Shown here: piece after piece, positions 45,671 to 55,432 of the stretch
How the letters are laid out: the number at the start of each line of letters is the position of its first letter
How positions within the stretch are numbered: the first letter of the stretch is position 1
From: Alloacidobacterium dinghuense
GTDB lineage: Bacteria; Acidobacteriota; Terriglobia; Terriglobales; Acidobacteriaceae
DNA: 64,000 nucleotides
Direction of reading: 5' to 3'
Assembly: GCF_014274465.1 (NCBI RefSeq)
Contig: NZ_CP060394.1
Location: forward strand, 3,596,001 to 3,660,000
Notes under the pieces: model-generated
The model's input: the letters and a program-made list of their open reading frames with translations, nothing else
Database searches by the model: none
What the model was told of the DNA's origin: nothing
Position numbers and translations under genes: made by a program

Positions 45671-46249
45671 ATGCGACTGTCAGTCATCTATCTCGTGCTA
45701 GTGAGTGCAATGTTGTGCCCGCCGTCCCGGGCGCAGGTGCCTGTCTTCCAGGTTACTCCCATCCAAAGCTCCATCCGGATCAATACGACATCTTCGAGGC
45801 CCCTTACTGGCAATTTTGACAAATGGAATGCGACGCTGACCTTCGCGTCACGCGACCCTACATCGGCCGCGTTTCAAGCCGAAATCCAGACAGCGAGCGT
45901 GCATTGCAGGGACAGCAAGAACGATGACGAAGTGAAGGGCAAGGACTTGCTGAACGTCGCGCAGGACCCGGTCATTTCGTTCAAATCCAACAAAGTTGTC
46001 CAGACGGGGAAAACTACCTACGACCTTGTCGGCACCTTCACCATGCGCGGCGTTTCCAAGCCGGCAACACTGAAACTGGCAATCGCCGAGCAGGGTAGCA
46101 GCTCAGGATACGTCCAGGGAATTGTACCCTTCGACCTTGCGGACTACGGGATGACCAGCAAGAAGATCGATGAGCGCGGCGAGGTCGATTTCAACCTCAA
46201 GGCAGAGCACGTGAGCGGGCCCGAATTGATTCACAAAAGGTTTCCGTAA
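45671..46249 (+). CDS. YceI-family exported protein
   Basis: The 192-residue protein starts with a signal peptide (VIYLVLVSAMLCPPSRAQ). The mature part matches YceI-like lipocalin-fold proteins that bind long lipids such as polyprenyl chains: FQVTPIQSSIRINTTSSRPL, FQAEIQTASVHCRDSKNDDE, VISFKSNKVVQTGKTTYDLV, GTFTMRGVSKPATLKL and a last FDLADYGMTSKKIDERGEVD strand. Length is normal. It is followed 70 bases later by the phosphatase gene, which is probably independent. Confidence 0.87.
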   Translation: MRLSVIYLVLVSAMLCPPSRAQVPVFQVTPIQSSIRINTTSSRPLTGNFDKWNATLTFASRDPTSAAFQAEIQTASVHCRDSKNDDEVKGKDLLNVAQDPVISFKSNKVVQTGKTTYDLVGTFTMRGVSKPATLKLAIAEQGSSSGYVQGIVPFDLADYGMTSKKIDERGEVDFNLKAEHVSGPELIHKRFP

Positions 46250-46319
46250 CGCCATGTCCGACTGTTTCTAATACTGGGAGTATTTGAAATTTCAAAACAC
46301 ATCCGCGCCAGGCTCTCTT

Positions 46320-47405
46320 ATGACGAAACCAGACACAGCTCCGAGCATCGATGAGTATCTGCATCAGCGATTAATGCCGGTGGAAGGGGCGATTCCGAAC
46401 ATTTCCGGCATCGAAATGTTTGGGAATTCGATTCCTGCTGAAACTGTCGGTGGGGATCTTTTTGAATACATCAATTTTCAGCAGCGTTATGACATTGACG
46501 CACGTATTCAGCGGACTCAACGGCTGTCGAAAGAGTTTCTTGAACCGCTTCCTCCAGGAGTTCTGCTACGAAATTCGGTAGACGATCAGGTGGAGTGGCT
46601 GAAAACAACGCCCGGCTACAAGCCCGTGATGGAAGCGGAATATCGATTCGCGAGAAGCTCCGAGCAGGTGCGAGTTGCGGAAGAGTTGCGCGACCTCTAT
46701 TCGACGGCAGGTGTCCTGGTAGTAGATGCACAGGGACACGGAATCATCGCCGCCAAGATTGCTTCGACGGTGCATGACACATTCCATGCCTTAATGCTCA
46801 CCGAACTGGACCGATACGGCAGAGCAACACCCATGCTGCTCGACAACCTCAACCTGCGGCTGGCGCAATCGGTAACCGCCCGCAACGCATTAGGGATCAT
46901 CGAGAAGGAAGGAGCACGGGAAATCGCAACGATGATATACGGCGAAATTCGCCCTGGCGGTCATTTTCGCTTTGTGAATTTCGGGCATCCTCCACCGCTG
47001 GTATTCTCGGCGGAGTATCAGAAGTTCATGAACATCAATGAAAGCCGTATGGCGCAATTTCTTGCGCTCGGTTTGCAGATCCCTGCAGATCATCCGGATC
47101 GTAAGAAGTACTATTCCATGGATTTCCGGCAAGCAGAGCTAGACGCTTCGGATCTCGGTCAGATCACACTGATGAGTCCGGGAGACATTCTTGTTCTCTA
47201 TACCGATGGAGTTTACGACGGCAGTGACAAGCAAGAGCGCGGGCTACTGGAAGCGATTATGCGCGAATACTACAGACAACCGGCCAGGGACATCTGCAAC
47301 GCGTTACTGGATCATGCAATCAAGCGAGATGAGTGGCTCCGTCAAAACGGCGAAGCGGACATGATCGACGACAAAACGGTGTTTATCATCAAACGACTTA
47401 ACTAG
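46320..47405 (+). CDS. PP2C-type serine/threonine phosphatase (SpoIIE/RsbU-like)
   Basis: The protein of about 361 residues has the SpoIIE-type phosphatase fold with acidic metal-binding motifs. These are PAETVGGDLFEYINF near the start, VLVVDAQGHGIIAAKIASTV in the middle, RFVNFGHPPPLVF, and SPGDILVLYTDGVYDGSD near the end, followed by MIDDKTVFIIK. It should remove phosphate from an anti-sigma antagonist or other phosphoserine protein. No receptor or GAF domain is attached. ATG 46320 is taken as start. A TTG at 46284 has GGGAG very close upstream and is a possible alternative. Confidence 0.88.
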   Translation: MTKPDTAPSIDEYLHQRLMPVEGAIPNISGIEMFGNSIPAETVGGDLFEYINFQQRYDIDARIQRTQRLSKEFLEPLPPGVLLRNSVDDQVEWLKTTPGYKPVMEAEYRFARSSEQVRVAEELRDLYSTAGVLVVDAQGHGIIAAKIASTVHDTFHALMLTELDRYGRATPMLLDNLNLRLAQSVTARNALGIIEKEGAREIATMIYGEIRPGGHFRFVNFGHPPPLVFSAEYQKFMNINESRMAQFLALGLQIPADHPDRKKYYSMDFRQAELDASDLGQITLMSPGDILVLYTDGVYDGSDKQERGLLEAIMREYYRQPARDICNALLDHAIKRDEWLRQNGEADMIDDKTVFIIKRLN

Positions 47406-47713
47406 CCCACTGTATCGAAAGTTGAATCCCAAGAGGCGATTCCAACTGGACTAAAACCGGCTTCCCGGAAGTTGACTCCGTTCGTTTAATCGTGGCTTTG
47501 AGTGCTGAATATGAGTTACTAAACTTGATCGTGCGTAGATTAGCAAGCTTTGTAAGCAGTAACAATTCCTGGGTAGCATCTACTTGTCAGCCTGTTTTTG
47601 AGGCTTGCTGCCATCGGTCATATATTGACTTTCACTTCTCTGCTTCTGGCGCGAAAGAATCCTTGAACAAATCTGTGGTCCATTTCACCCACGAATGATC
47701 GCGAATCGTGCGG
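47406..47713. other. Intergenic region, no gene seen
   Basis: About 300 bases between convergent genes. Minor open frames on either strand show no motif, and no clear terminator was seen. Confidence 0.4.
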
Positions 47714-48691
47714 TTATTGGGGTTGATATGGTTCTTTAGACAATCGCTTAGATTGAGTCCTGCGCGCGTTCTCAGCGTCAGCAAGTTGTACGGCAACGGC
47801 CAGCTCTTTTTCAGAATCGTCTTTTCGTCCCAGCTTTGCCAGGACCAGTCCGTGATAATACCGCGCTGGCTGGAAATCAGGCGCGAGTTTAACGGCCTTC
47901 TCAAGATCGCGCTCCGAGTCCTCGTATTGCTTTGTGCTGAAGGCAAGAATGCCAAGACCTGTCCAAGCTCCAGCATGCGCCGAATTATGCTCGATTGTCT
48001 GCTCATAATACCGCTTTGCCACTTCGCTTTGCCCGTTGTTGCGGGCAACCTCTCCGAGACGGTAATAAGACTCGGACTGTTGCGGTGAGAGCTTTATTGA
48101 TTTCTGGAACTCGGCGCGCGCATCATCCCCGCGCTGCAGCATCTGCAACAGCAGACCGTATCCAAAATGTGCCGACGCATCATCAGGACGCTGCGCAAGA
48201 TAGGCTTGCCATGCTTGTTCTGAAGCTTGAGTTTGATTCACATCCATCTTCACCCGGGCAATAGCGTAGAGAGTCTTTGGATTTCCGGGGCGAAGCTGTT
48301 GCGCTTTTGTCAGAGCTGCATCGGCGTCGGAAATGAGATTCATGGCTTGTTCCTGAATGCCAGTATCAGTGAGGAGTTCCGCGTCATTCGGCACCCAATA
48401 ATTCGCCCTTAGCAGGAACGCGAGTGCCACTTCGTTTTTACCTACTCGCTTTGCTTCCATGGCTTCTTCGATCGCGGTTGCTACTTCACCCTTTCTCGCA
48501 TCGTCATCGTGCGGGTTCAGTTTCAGGACCAGCTCGTAACGATCTAATGCCGCACTCTGTGGAGAGGCGGAGTTGTCGCTCTGCGCAAACGATTTGCATA
48601 CACCGAGCAGCGCAATCAAAGCACAGCCAAGACATATTGTTTTGCGCGGAAACACTGGTTTCCAGCATATTATGAGTGCGTGAAGTTCCAC
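47714..48691 (-). CDS. Exported TPR-repeat protein
   Basis: A signal-like segment (TICLGCALIALLGVCKSFAQ) leads a chain of TPR units: ALAFLLRANYWVPNDAELLT, AALTKAQQLRPGNPKTLYAI, AWQAYLAQRPDDASAHFGYG, FQKSIKLSPQQSESYYRLGE, YYEQTIEHNSAHAGAWTGLG, DLEKAVKLAPDFQPARYYHG. About eight repeats fit 325 residues. TPRs hold proteins together, so this may organise the carbohydrate-use proteins of the divergent operon. The opening codon is GTG at 48691. GTG 48655 is an alternative that would remove the 12-base overlap with the divergent gene. Confidence 0.82.
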   Translation of the reverse strand: MELHALIICWKPVFPRKTICLGCALIALLGVCKSFAQSDNSASPQSAALDRYELVLKLNPHDDDARKGEVATAIEEAMEAKRVGKNEVALAFLLRANYWVPNDAELLTDTGIQEQAMNLISDADAALTKAQQLRPGNPKTLYAIARVKMDVNQTQASEQAWQAYLAQRPDDASAHFGYGLLLQMLQRGDDARAEFQKSIKLSPQQSESYYRLGEVARNNGQSEVAKRYYEQTIEHNSAHAGAWTGLGILAFSTKQYEDSERDLEKAVKLAPDFQPARYYHGLVLAKLGRKDDSEKELAVAVQLADAENARRTQSKRLSKEPYQPQ

Positions 48692-49735
48692 CCTTGTCCT
48701 GGTTATTCATTGTCCCGTTTGGCCTCCTTATTTCTGTTCGGAACGAGTCTCTTCTTTCTGGCGTCTCCACATCTCTCTCGCGCTCAAAATACGCTCTACG
48801 CTCAGGGCCGAGCGGCGTTCGACACGCAAAAATGGGAAGAAGCAGCGCGCCTCATGAGCGAAGCTGAGGCGACTGCCCCGGCGTCGACTGATGCCCTGCT
48901 TTTTGAGGGGAAATCGCTGCTGCATCTCAATCATCTGCAGGAGGCCGAGAGCGTTCTAACCACCTACGCAAAGAGACATCCTGATTCCGCCGCTGCGCTG
49001 TACACATTAGCCATGGTGCAGCAGAGGGAAAACAAGCCACGCGAGTCTTTGACCACGCTCACGAGCGCCGCGAAACTACGGGCACCGACATCGGATGAAC
49101 TTCGCATTGCCGGATTAGACTACGTTCTTCTCAATGATTATCCCGATGCGATCCATTGGCTGGAAAAGGCTGCGGAGCTCGATCCAAAGAATGCTGAGGT
49201 CTGGTACTCGCTCGGGCGCTGCGACTATGCGCAAAGTCGCTTTCATGATGCCCAGAGAGCATTCGAGAAAGCACTCGCATTGAACCCCAGCAACATGAAG
49301 GCCGCCGAAAATCTCGCGTTAGTGTATAGCGCGGAGAACCGGCTCGCTGATGCCGACAGAAGCTTCCAACAGTCCATCGCTCTGGCAAAGAAGGACCCAT
49401 CGACAGACGAATGGCCATACCTGGACTACGGAGGCTTCCTGATCGACCAGGACCGCGCCAGTGAGGCCATCCCACTGCTGGAACAGGCCGTGGTATTGAA
49501 TTCGAAATGCGCAGCATGCCACGAGAAACTCGGCCGTGCGCTCATCACTTCAGACCATCTGCAGGAGGGCATCAGGCAACTCGAACAGGCAGTTGCGCTG
49601 GATGCGAAGGATGCTCACTTGCACTATGAGCTTGGCCTTGCATATCGGAAAGCAGGCATCCTGGACCGGGCGAAAGAGGAACTCGCACTGAGCGAAAAGC
49701 TATACGGCACGAAAGCAGAGGGAGAACGAAAATGA
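48680..49735 (+). CDS. Exported TPR-repeat protein
   Basis: The 351-residue protein starts with a signal peptide (ASLFLFGTSLFFLASPHLSR, AQ). About nine TPR units follow, such as WEEAARLMSEAEATAPASTD, WLEKAAELDPKNAEVWYSLG, AFEKALALNPSNMKAAENLA, LLEQAVVLNSKCAACHEKLG and EQAVALDAKDAHLHYELGLA. The start is GTG 48680, with no clear ribosome-binding site. It overlaps the GH51 gene by ATGA at 49732-49735, so the two are co-translated. A binding platform for the enzyme or its transporter is likely. Confidence 0.82.
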   Translation: MKFHPCPGYSLSRLASLFLFGTSLFFLASPHLSRAQNTLYAQGRAAFDTQKWEEAARLMSEAEATAPASTDALLFEGKSLLHLNHLQEAESVLTTYAKRHPDSAAALYTLAMVQQRENKPRESLTTLTSAAKLRAPTSDELRIAGLDYVLLNDYPDAIHWLEKAAELDPKNAEVWYSLGRCDYAQSRFHDAQRAFEKALALNPSNMKAAENLALVYSAENRLADADRSFQQSIALAKKDPSTDEWPYLDYGGFLIDQDRASEAIPLLEQAVVLNSKCAACHEKLGRALITSDHLQEGIRQLEQAVALDAKDAHLHYELGLAYRKAGILDRAKEELALSEKLYGTKAEGERK

Positions 49736-51828
49736 CGGAGTGCAGCGTCGCAAAACAGAGTATGGATCACCCGAAGGCAAAACAGCTAATGCGCGCTGTT
49801 TTTACGGAGCTCATCACGCTCCTTGGTGTATGTGTTCCCATCAATGCTGCCGCTCAGATCACGGTGAATCAAGCTATCCCGTCTACTGCAACCATCCAGG
49901 TGGATGCATCTCGACCTGCCGGCAGCACGATCCCGCGCACCATTTTCGGAAGCTTTCTGGAGCCGATCGGCAACTCCACATACAACGGGCTATGGGCAGA
50001 GGTTCTGCAGAATCCTAGCCTTGAAGCGGGACTATGGAGCGCAGGCAATGTCAGTCGGATGCTCCATGATGAGCCTACGCTCACGCGCGCTTCTGAGCTC
50101 GGGCTACCGCTTCCCTGGGAGCCGTTGGATCCAAACCAGGGAAACCGCTATGAGCTTCGCTATGGAACGGCCGCTAATTCATGGCGCTCACTGGTGATTA
50201 TGGGTGTTCCTGGTGAGCCAACCGGCATCCGACAGAAAGTATATTTGCCCGTTCACAGGACACTTGAATACAAGGGCAGTCTGTATGCGCGGCATCTCAG
50301 CGGCCCGTCCGCAGTGACGGTTTCCATCCGTCAACGCAATGGCACTGAGGCGTTAGCATCGGCCCATATCGACACTGCCTCCAGTGCCTGGACAAAATAC
50401 ACCTTCGACCTGCGTCTCCCTGATGGAAAGTTGCACCGCCTTGATCCGGCCGACTTTGTTGTGCAGCTAGAAGGTGAGGAGAGAGTGGAAGTTGACCAGT
50501 TTTCATTGATGCCGGCTGACGCCCTCGATGGCCTCGACCCAGACGAAGTCGCGATGGCAAAGGCCATGGAGACGCCGCTGGTCCGCTTTGGCGGCAACTT
50601 TACCTCCGGGTACCACTGGCAGGATGGCGTTGGACCGCGCGATAAACGGGTCAACATGCTGAATGCCGCATGGGGCATTCCCGAATACAACACCTTCGGA
50701 ACCGATGAGTTTCTGTACTTCTGTAGCCTGATCGGAGCCGAACCTCAGGTTGCCCTGAACCTCGGCAGCGGCACGCCGAAGGAAGCAGCCGACTGGGTTC
50801 GCTACATCGACGATCATTGGCACAAACACAGCGGATTGACATGGGAACTCGGCAATGAGCTATGGGGCAACTGGAATACCGGCTATCCGACGCTTGAGCA
50901 GCTTGCCGGACGCACGTTGGCCTTCAGCAAGGCAGTGCGCGGCGTCGATCCGCAGGCGGTACTCATCGCGACTGGCGCCGACCCGGACGGTTATACGAAG
51001 TGGAACGCTACTCAATTGAGCAATCCGGCAAATACTTTCAACTATCTCTCGACTCACTTTGTCGTCACGAACACCGATACGCGCACGCCCCACGCGAGCA
51101 CAGACTTCATTACGCAGGCGGCATTCGCCCTGCCGATTGGTCTTGAGGAAAAGCTGAAGGAGATGCAGCAGCAAGTCAACTCAGTCCCTGCATTTGCAAA
51201 CAAGACGCACATCGCCTTCACCGAGTGGCTTTTTATTGGCAATCGTCCCGGGACGCCCAGCTTCAGGAACATGGGAGGCGCCATCGATGCTGGAGGCTTT
51301 TTCAACATGTTGATGCGTAACAGCGCGATTGTGCCCGTCTCCGATATGACAGGAATCATGGAGTTTGCCGGCATATGGAAAGGGCGCAGCCAGGTGTATG
51401 CCGCGCCCAGTTACTACGTCTTCAAGATGTATTCAACTGCGCATGCTACGCGCCCGGTAGGTGTGGAGGTACAGTCCGGTAGCTATTCTGTGCAACACGG
51501 GGTAGGCAGGATTCCAGACATCTCCAACGTGCCATATCTTGACGTAGTTGCCGCACTGAACGATCAGGGCGACACGCTCACGCTGTTTTGTGTCAACCGT
51601 AGCCTCGAAACTGACATTCCGGCGGCTATCAAGATTGCTGGTTTTGCTGCGACCCAAGTGGCAGAAATACAGACACTTCATGCGGTTGGCATTAGCGACG
51701 GGAATGACGAAGACAACCCCGAACTGGTTGTGCCGGAAAATTCCGAGGGCAGGCTTACACAAAACCGGCTGGAACACATCTATCCGCATGAGAGCGTGAC
51801 CAGGATAGTTCTGAAACGCAGCCAATGA
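49732..51828 (+). CDS. GH51-type alpha-L-arabinofuranosidase-like enzyme
   Basis: The 698-residue exported protein has the catalytic landmarks of GH51. IFGSFLEPIGNSTYNGLWAE opens the barrel, WELGNELWGNW holds acid/base Glu376, and AFTEWLF holds nucleophile Glu498. A C-terminal beta domain (LDVVAALNDQGDTLTLFCVN) follows. GH51 enzymes release arabinose from arabinan or arabinoxylan side chains. A hydrophobic stretch (FTELITLLGVCVPINAAAQ) near residue 25 acts as signal, and Met20 is an alternative start. It is coupled to the TPR gene before it and lies near the TonB receptor, so together they suit plant-polymer use. Specificity beyond the family is inferred. Confidence 0.88.
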   Translation: MTECSVAKQSMDHPKAKQLMRAVFTELITLLGVCVPINAAAQITVNQAIPSTATIQVDASRPAGSTIPRTIFGSFLEPIGNSTYNGLWAEVLQNPSLEAGLWSAGNVSRMLHDEPTLTRASELGLPLPWEPLDPNQGNRYELRYGTAANSWRSLVIMGVPGEPTGIRQKVYLPVHRTLEYKGSLYARHLSGPSAVTVSIRQRNGTEALASAHIDTASSAWTKYTFDLRLPDGKLHRLDPADFVVQLEGEERVEVDQFSLMPADALDGLDPDEVAMAKAMETPLVRFGGNFTSGYHWQDGVGPRDKRVNMLNAAWGIPEYNTFGTDEFLYFCSLIGAEPQVALNLGSGTPKEAADWVRYIDDHWHKHSGLTWELGNELWGNWNTGYPTLEQLAGRTLAFSKAVRGVDPQAVLIATGADPDGYTKWNATQLSNPANTFNYLSTHFVVTNTDTRTPHASTDFITQAAFALPIGLEEKLKEMQQQVNSVPAFANKTHIAFTEWLFIGNRPGTPSFRNMGGAIDAGGFFNMLMRNSAIVPVSDMTGIMEFAGIWKGRSQVYAAPSYYVFKMYSTAHATRPVGVEVQSGSYSVQHGVGRIPDISNVPYLDVVAALNDQGDTLTLFCVNRSLETDIPAAIKIAGFAATQVAEIQTLHAVGISDGNDEDNPELVVPENSEGRLTQNRLEHIYPHESVTRIVLKRSQ

Positions 51829-52261
51829 ACTTCAAGCAGGTTGCGACTAAACAAATATCCCCCCAAAAAAAATGTTGGCGATGTAAACGCTTACTGCGCT
51901 GACAGCATCTTACTTCTGGATTTAACCCCAGGCTCATTTTCTCGATTTTGTCGCTTGACATGCTGACCACGGCAATGATACATGCTGAGTCCGATGTAGT
52001 GCTCGGAGATGTAGAAGGGCATGTTCGATCCTCGGACCATTTGCCCATGAATTTGGTCGGAAAGGGTCTCACATGAAGTGGGGCAACTTTCACATCGAGC
52101 AGTACAGCCTATCAGACGAGTCAAGCCTCCTTGCTAAGGTGATGCGGCACCATGCAAGGTCAGCAGCAATGCATCTTTTCAGAGCGCGTCACCTACTTCA
52201 ATTACACCAATCAGTGACGATGTCGATTTTCTGAAGCGCAGCTGAGTTTTAGGAGGTCTTC
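51829..52261 (+). other. Intergenic region with promoter of the TonB receptor
   Basis: About 430 bases, with no gene seen. A LacI-type box lies near its left end (51882-51895). AGGAGGT at 52252-52258, four bases before ATG 52262, is the receptor's ribosome-binding site. A short run of A (51865-51872) and pyrimidine-rich stretches are present but no terminator is clear. Confidence 0.5.
51882..51895. promoter_or_regulatory. LacI-family operator-like palindrome
   Basis: TGTAAACGCTTACT is a near-perfect palindrome with the central CG and the outer GTAA/TTAC arms of LacI/GalR-family boxes. It lies 54 bases after the GH51 stop and 366 bases before the TonB receptor start. It suggests sugar-responsive control of the receptor. 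No LacI gene lies in the window, so the regulator must be elsewhere. Confidence 0.65.
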
Positions 52262-55200
52262 ATGAAGCTAATCAAGAGAAACTTAGGCTACACACTTTTC
52301 CCGATACTGGGATGGGTGCTGCTAGTTCCTTCAACGCAGGCCCAGACAGTATTCGGCGGCATCGCTGGAACGGTTACCGACTCCACCGGTGCAGTTGTCG
52401 CAGGCGCCAAGGTACAGGCAGTCGAAGAGAGGTCCGGAACGACACTGGAGGCGGTCTCTACGTCGGCTGGAACATACCGGCTGCCGGAGGTCCCCATCGG
52501 CGTCTTCGATATCAACGTGAGTGCGGCCGGCTTTCAGCCGCAAAGGCTTACCGGAATCCAGGTGAACCTTCAGACCACCGCCGCCGTGAACATCGTGTTG
52601 AAGGTTGGAGCAGCGACTGAAACTGTCACCGTCGCTGCCGACGCGCCGCGACTGCAAACCGAGTCCTCCGATATATCCGGCACGATCACCGCTGATCAAT
52701 ACCAGAAGTTACCTCTCGCGCTGGGAGGCGTGGGTGCTTTCCGCTCGCCCGAGGCATTCATCTTCTTGCTGCCGGGTAATACTGGTCCCGGAACTGCCAA
52801 CAGCCCGAATGGCATTTTCTTCAGCAAGATCGCTGGGGGACAGGATTACGGCGCCGAGGTACTCATCGACGGTCTCAGCCAGCAGCGAAGTGAAAACGGC
52901 TCCTCCTTTGACGAAGAGGCTCCATCAGTTGATGCGCTGCAGCAGTTGACTGTAACTGAAGCTCTACCTTCAGCCGAATACAATCGCACTACGGGTGGCT
53001 TCGAGAACTTTGTCACCAAGAGTGGTGGCAATCAGTTCCACGGTTACGCATTTGAAATCCTTCGCAATACAGCCCTCGATGCGAATCTGTGGTTTAACGG
53101 CGGCAATCGGGCCATGCAGTGTACGGGCGCAAACGATACCCCGGCCTGCGCGTCCACCTTCGCAACGCCAGTGGACCGCAAGAATGACTACGGGGGCACC
53201 TTCAGCGGTCCGGTTTGGATCCCAAAGGTCTACAACGGACGGGACAAGACCTACTTCTTCTTTGCCTGGGAGCAGTTGAAGTACAACCTGGGCGCCACCA
53301 CTATCACTACGGTTCCAACAGCAGATGAGTTGGCTGGTGACTTCTCAAATCCGGCGCTGTTCAACCAATCAAATGTGGTCGGCACCAACCCGTGTGACGG
53401 AACTCCTGTCTATCAAGGTCAGATCTTCGATCCCTCGACCACCAAAACCGTAAACGGCGTGGAATGCCGCACTGCCTACCCAGGTAACAAGATTCCGGGA
53501 GGATTCTCCCCGGTTGCGCATGCCCTTTTGGCGTACTTTCCCGCTCCTACCAATGGGAATGTCTTCAACAATTTCTCTTTTTCGAGCACGGCTCCGATCG
53601 AGAACACGACGATGACAGTTCGCATCGACACGAACATCACGCAAAAGCTTAAGCTTTGGAGTTCCTACAGCTCGCGTGACAACAACCGTATCTCCGGCGC
53701 ACCCCAGTACCTGCCGTATCCCATTGACTATGCCACCTGGAAACAGGACTTTGAAACTCACTTCTGGCGCCTCGGACTGGACTACGTCATTTCTCCCAAC
53801 CTGCTGAACCACCTTATTATCGGATCCAACCGCTCCAACAGCATCAACTTCGCCGTCCCCGCCCTGGAGGGCAAAAACTGGTTCAGCATACTCGGGATCG
53901 GGAATGCCACGAGCAATAATTTCCCGGTGATAACTAATGGACTGACCGCGCAGGAAGGAATGCCAAACAATGGCGATAACATCGATAACGGACTGCGACT
54001 GGTGGATAGCGTTTCCTGGCAAAAAGGCGCTCACAGTCTCACGTTCGGGACCGACATTCGATATCAGCAGTACTCGCCAATCAACAATAATTCACCGTCG
54101 ATTGGCTTTTGTGCACAGCAGACGTCCGCGTATCAGGGGTCGAGCAACAACGGTAACGGATTGGCGAGCGAGCTCCTTGGACTTGCGTGCTCTGGTGGCC
54201 AGAACGTGTACGCGCACCAGTCGCGTTGGATATCCTGGTATTACTCCGGATATGTGCAGGACGACTGGAAGGTCAGCAGAAACCTGACCCTCAACTTGGG
54301 CTTGAACTACAGCGTCGATGTGCCGCGACACGAGGCGATCAACAACACTTCTAACTTCAGTCCTACTGCCATAGATCCGGAATACGGCGTTCCGGGCGCT
54401 CTGATCTTTGGCACCACTTGTAGCGGATGCAACACGAAATGGGCGGAGACCTACTTCAAGGACTGGGCTCCACGGGTCGGCTTCGCATACACACCGCCTT
54501 GGCTTGAAGGCAAGACAGTGCTGCGCGGCGGTGCCGGAATCCTCTATGGCCCACTTCAATATGACGACTTCGGCGGTTCGATGAACGCCGGCTATAAATC
54601 GAATCCAGGATTCAACTCAAAAAATGGCTTCGACCCGTCATTTGTTATCGACTCCGGATATCCGGCTTTTCCTGCGCCGCCGAATCTCGATCCCGGTCAG
54701 TTCAACGGCAGCTTCCTTCCCGGATCTTATATTGTGAAAACGGCGGGGCGCCCGGCCGCCGTTTACAACTACAACTTGCAGGTGCAGCAGGAACTCGCGA
54801 AGGACCTGATTGCGAGCATCGGTTATGTTGGCAGCCAAGCCCAAAACCTGCAGGCAAATAACCAGAACATCAACAATATTCCTTACCAGGATCCGTTTAA
54901 CACTGCCAACGGAAGTGACCCTAATGTGAACAGCTTTTTCAATGCATCCGACACAAACGCGGCAGCGGCTTACCGCAATGGAAGCGCAAAACCGGCTTTC
55001 ATCGATCAGGTTGCGGCAGTGAACGCGTCGCCCGACAATTTGCCGTACACCCTTGGGAACACACCGAGAGTGACGAATATACGCATGCCGGCTTGGATGA
55101 ACGAGGATTTCAGCGTCATTAAGGACACGCCGATTCATGAGAATTTGAGCTTCGAGTTGAAGTTTGAGTTCCTCAACGCATTCAACCGTCACCTCTTCGG

Positions 55201-55300
55201 GTCTCCGGACGACAATCCAGCAGACTTCACATTCGGCATACCAACGTATCAGGCGAACTCTCCGCGCGCGATTCAGGTGACTGGCAGATTGAGCTTCTAG
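52262..55300 (+). CDS. TonB-dependent receptor with carboxypeptidase-like domain
   Basis: The 1012-residue protein has a signal peptide (LFPILGWVLLVPSTQAQ), then a carboxypeptidase-regulatory-like beta domain (GGIAGTVTDSTGAVVAGAKV to VTVAADAPRLQ, about 30-130). A plug region follows (DYGAEVLIDGLSQQRSENGS, ALPSAEYNRTTGGFENFVTK) and then a long 22-strand-type barrel with aromatic strand ends, closing with IQVTGRLSF. These receptors of the Oar type take up oligosaccharides or siderophores with energy from TonB. The neighbours (GH51, TPR proteins) favour a plant-cell-wall oligosaccharide. AGGAGGT lies just upstream of ATG. Confidence 0.93.
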   Translation: MKLIKRNLGYTLFPILGWVLLVPSTQAQTVFGGIAGTVTDSTGAVVAGAKVQAVEERSGTTLEAVSTSAGTYRLPEVPIGVFDINVSAAGFQPQRLTGIQVNLQTTAAVNIVLKVGAATETVTVAADAPRLQTESSDISGTITADQYQKLPLALGGVGAFRSPEAFIFLLPGNTGPGTANSPNGIFFSKIAGGQDYGAEVLIDGLSQQRSENGSSFDEEAPSVDALQQLTVTEALPSAEYNRTTGGFENFVTKSGGNQFHGYAFEILRNTALDANLWFNGGNRAMQCTGANDTPACASTFATPVDRKNDYGGTFSGPVWIPKVYNGRDKTYFFFAWEQLKYNLGATTITTVPTADELAGDFSNPALFNQSNVVGTNPCDGTPVYQGQIFDPSTTKTVNGVECRTAYPGNKIPGGFSPVAHALLAYFPAPTNGNVFNNFSFSSTAPIENTTMTVRIDTNITQKLKLWSSYSSRDNNRISGAPQYLPYPIDYATWKQDFETHFWRLGLDYVISPNLLNHLIIGSNRSNSINFAVPALEGKNWFSILGIGNATSNNFPVITNGLTAQEGMPNNGDNIDNGLRLVDSVSWQKGAHSLTFGTDIRYQQYSPINNNSPSIGFCAQQTSAYQGSSNNGNGLASELLGLACSGGQNVYAHQSRWISWYYSGYVQDDWKVSRNLTLNLGLNYSVDVPRHEAINNTSNFSPTAIDPEYGVPGALIFGTTCSGCNTKWAETYFKDWAPRVGFAYTPPWLEGKTVLRGGAGILYGPLQYDDFGGSMNAGYKSNPGFNSKNGFDPSFVIDSGYPAFPAPPNLDPGQFNGSFLPGSYIVKTAGRPAAVYNYNLQVQQELAKDLIASIGYVGSQAQNLQANNQNINNIPYQDPFNTANGSDPNVNSFFNASDTNAAAAYRNGSAKPAFIDQVAAVNASPDNLPYTLGNTPRVTNIRMPAWMNEDFSVIKDTPIHENLSFELKFEFLNAFNRHLFGSPDDNPADFTFGIPTYQANSPRAIQVTGRLSF

Positions 55301-55432
55301 CCAACATGGCCTCCTAGGGGAGCGTAGCGGTTGGTCTGCGCCCCCCTTTGTTGATGTCAGCAGTTTGCTTGTGTTCTATGGCACCTCAATTTGACAAGGC
55401 TGGATTGCTCTTCTAGCGTGGGCGCTAGTTCT

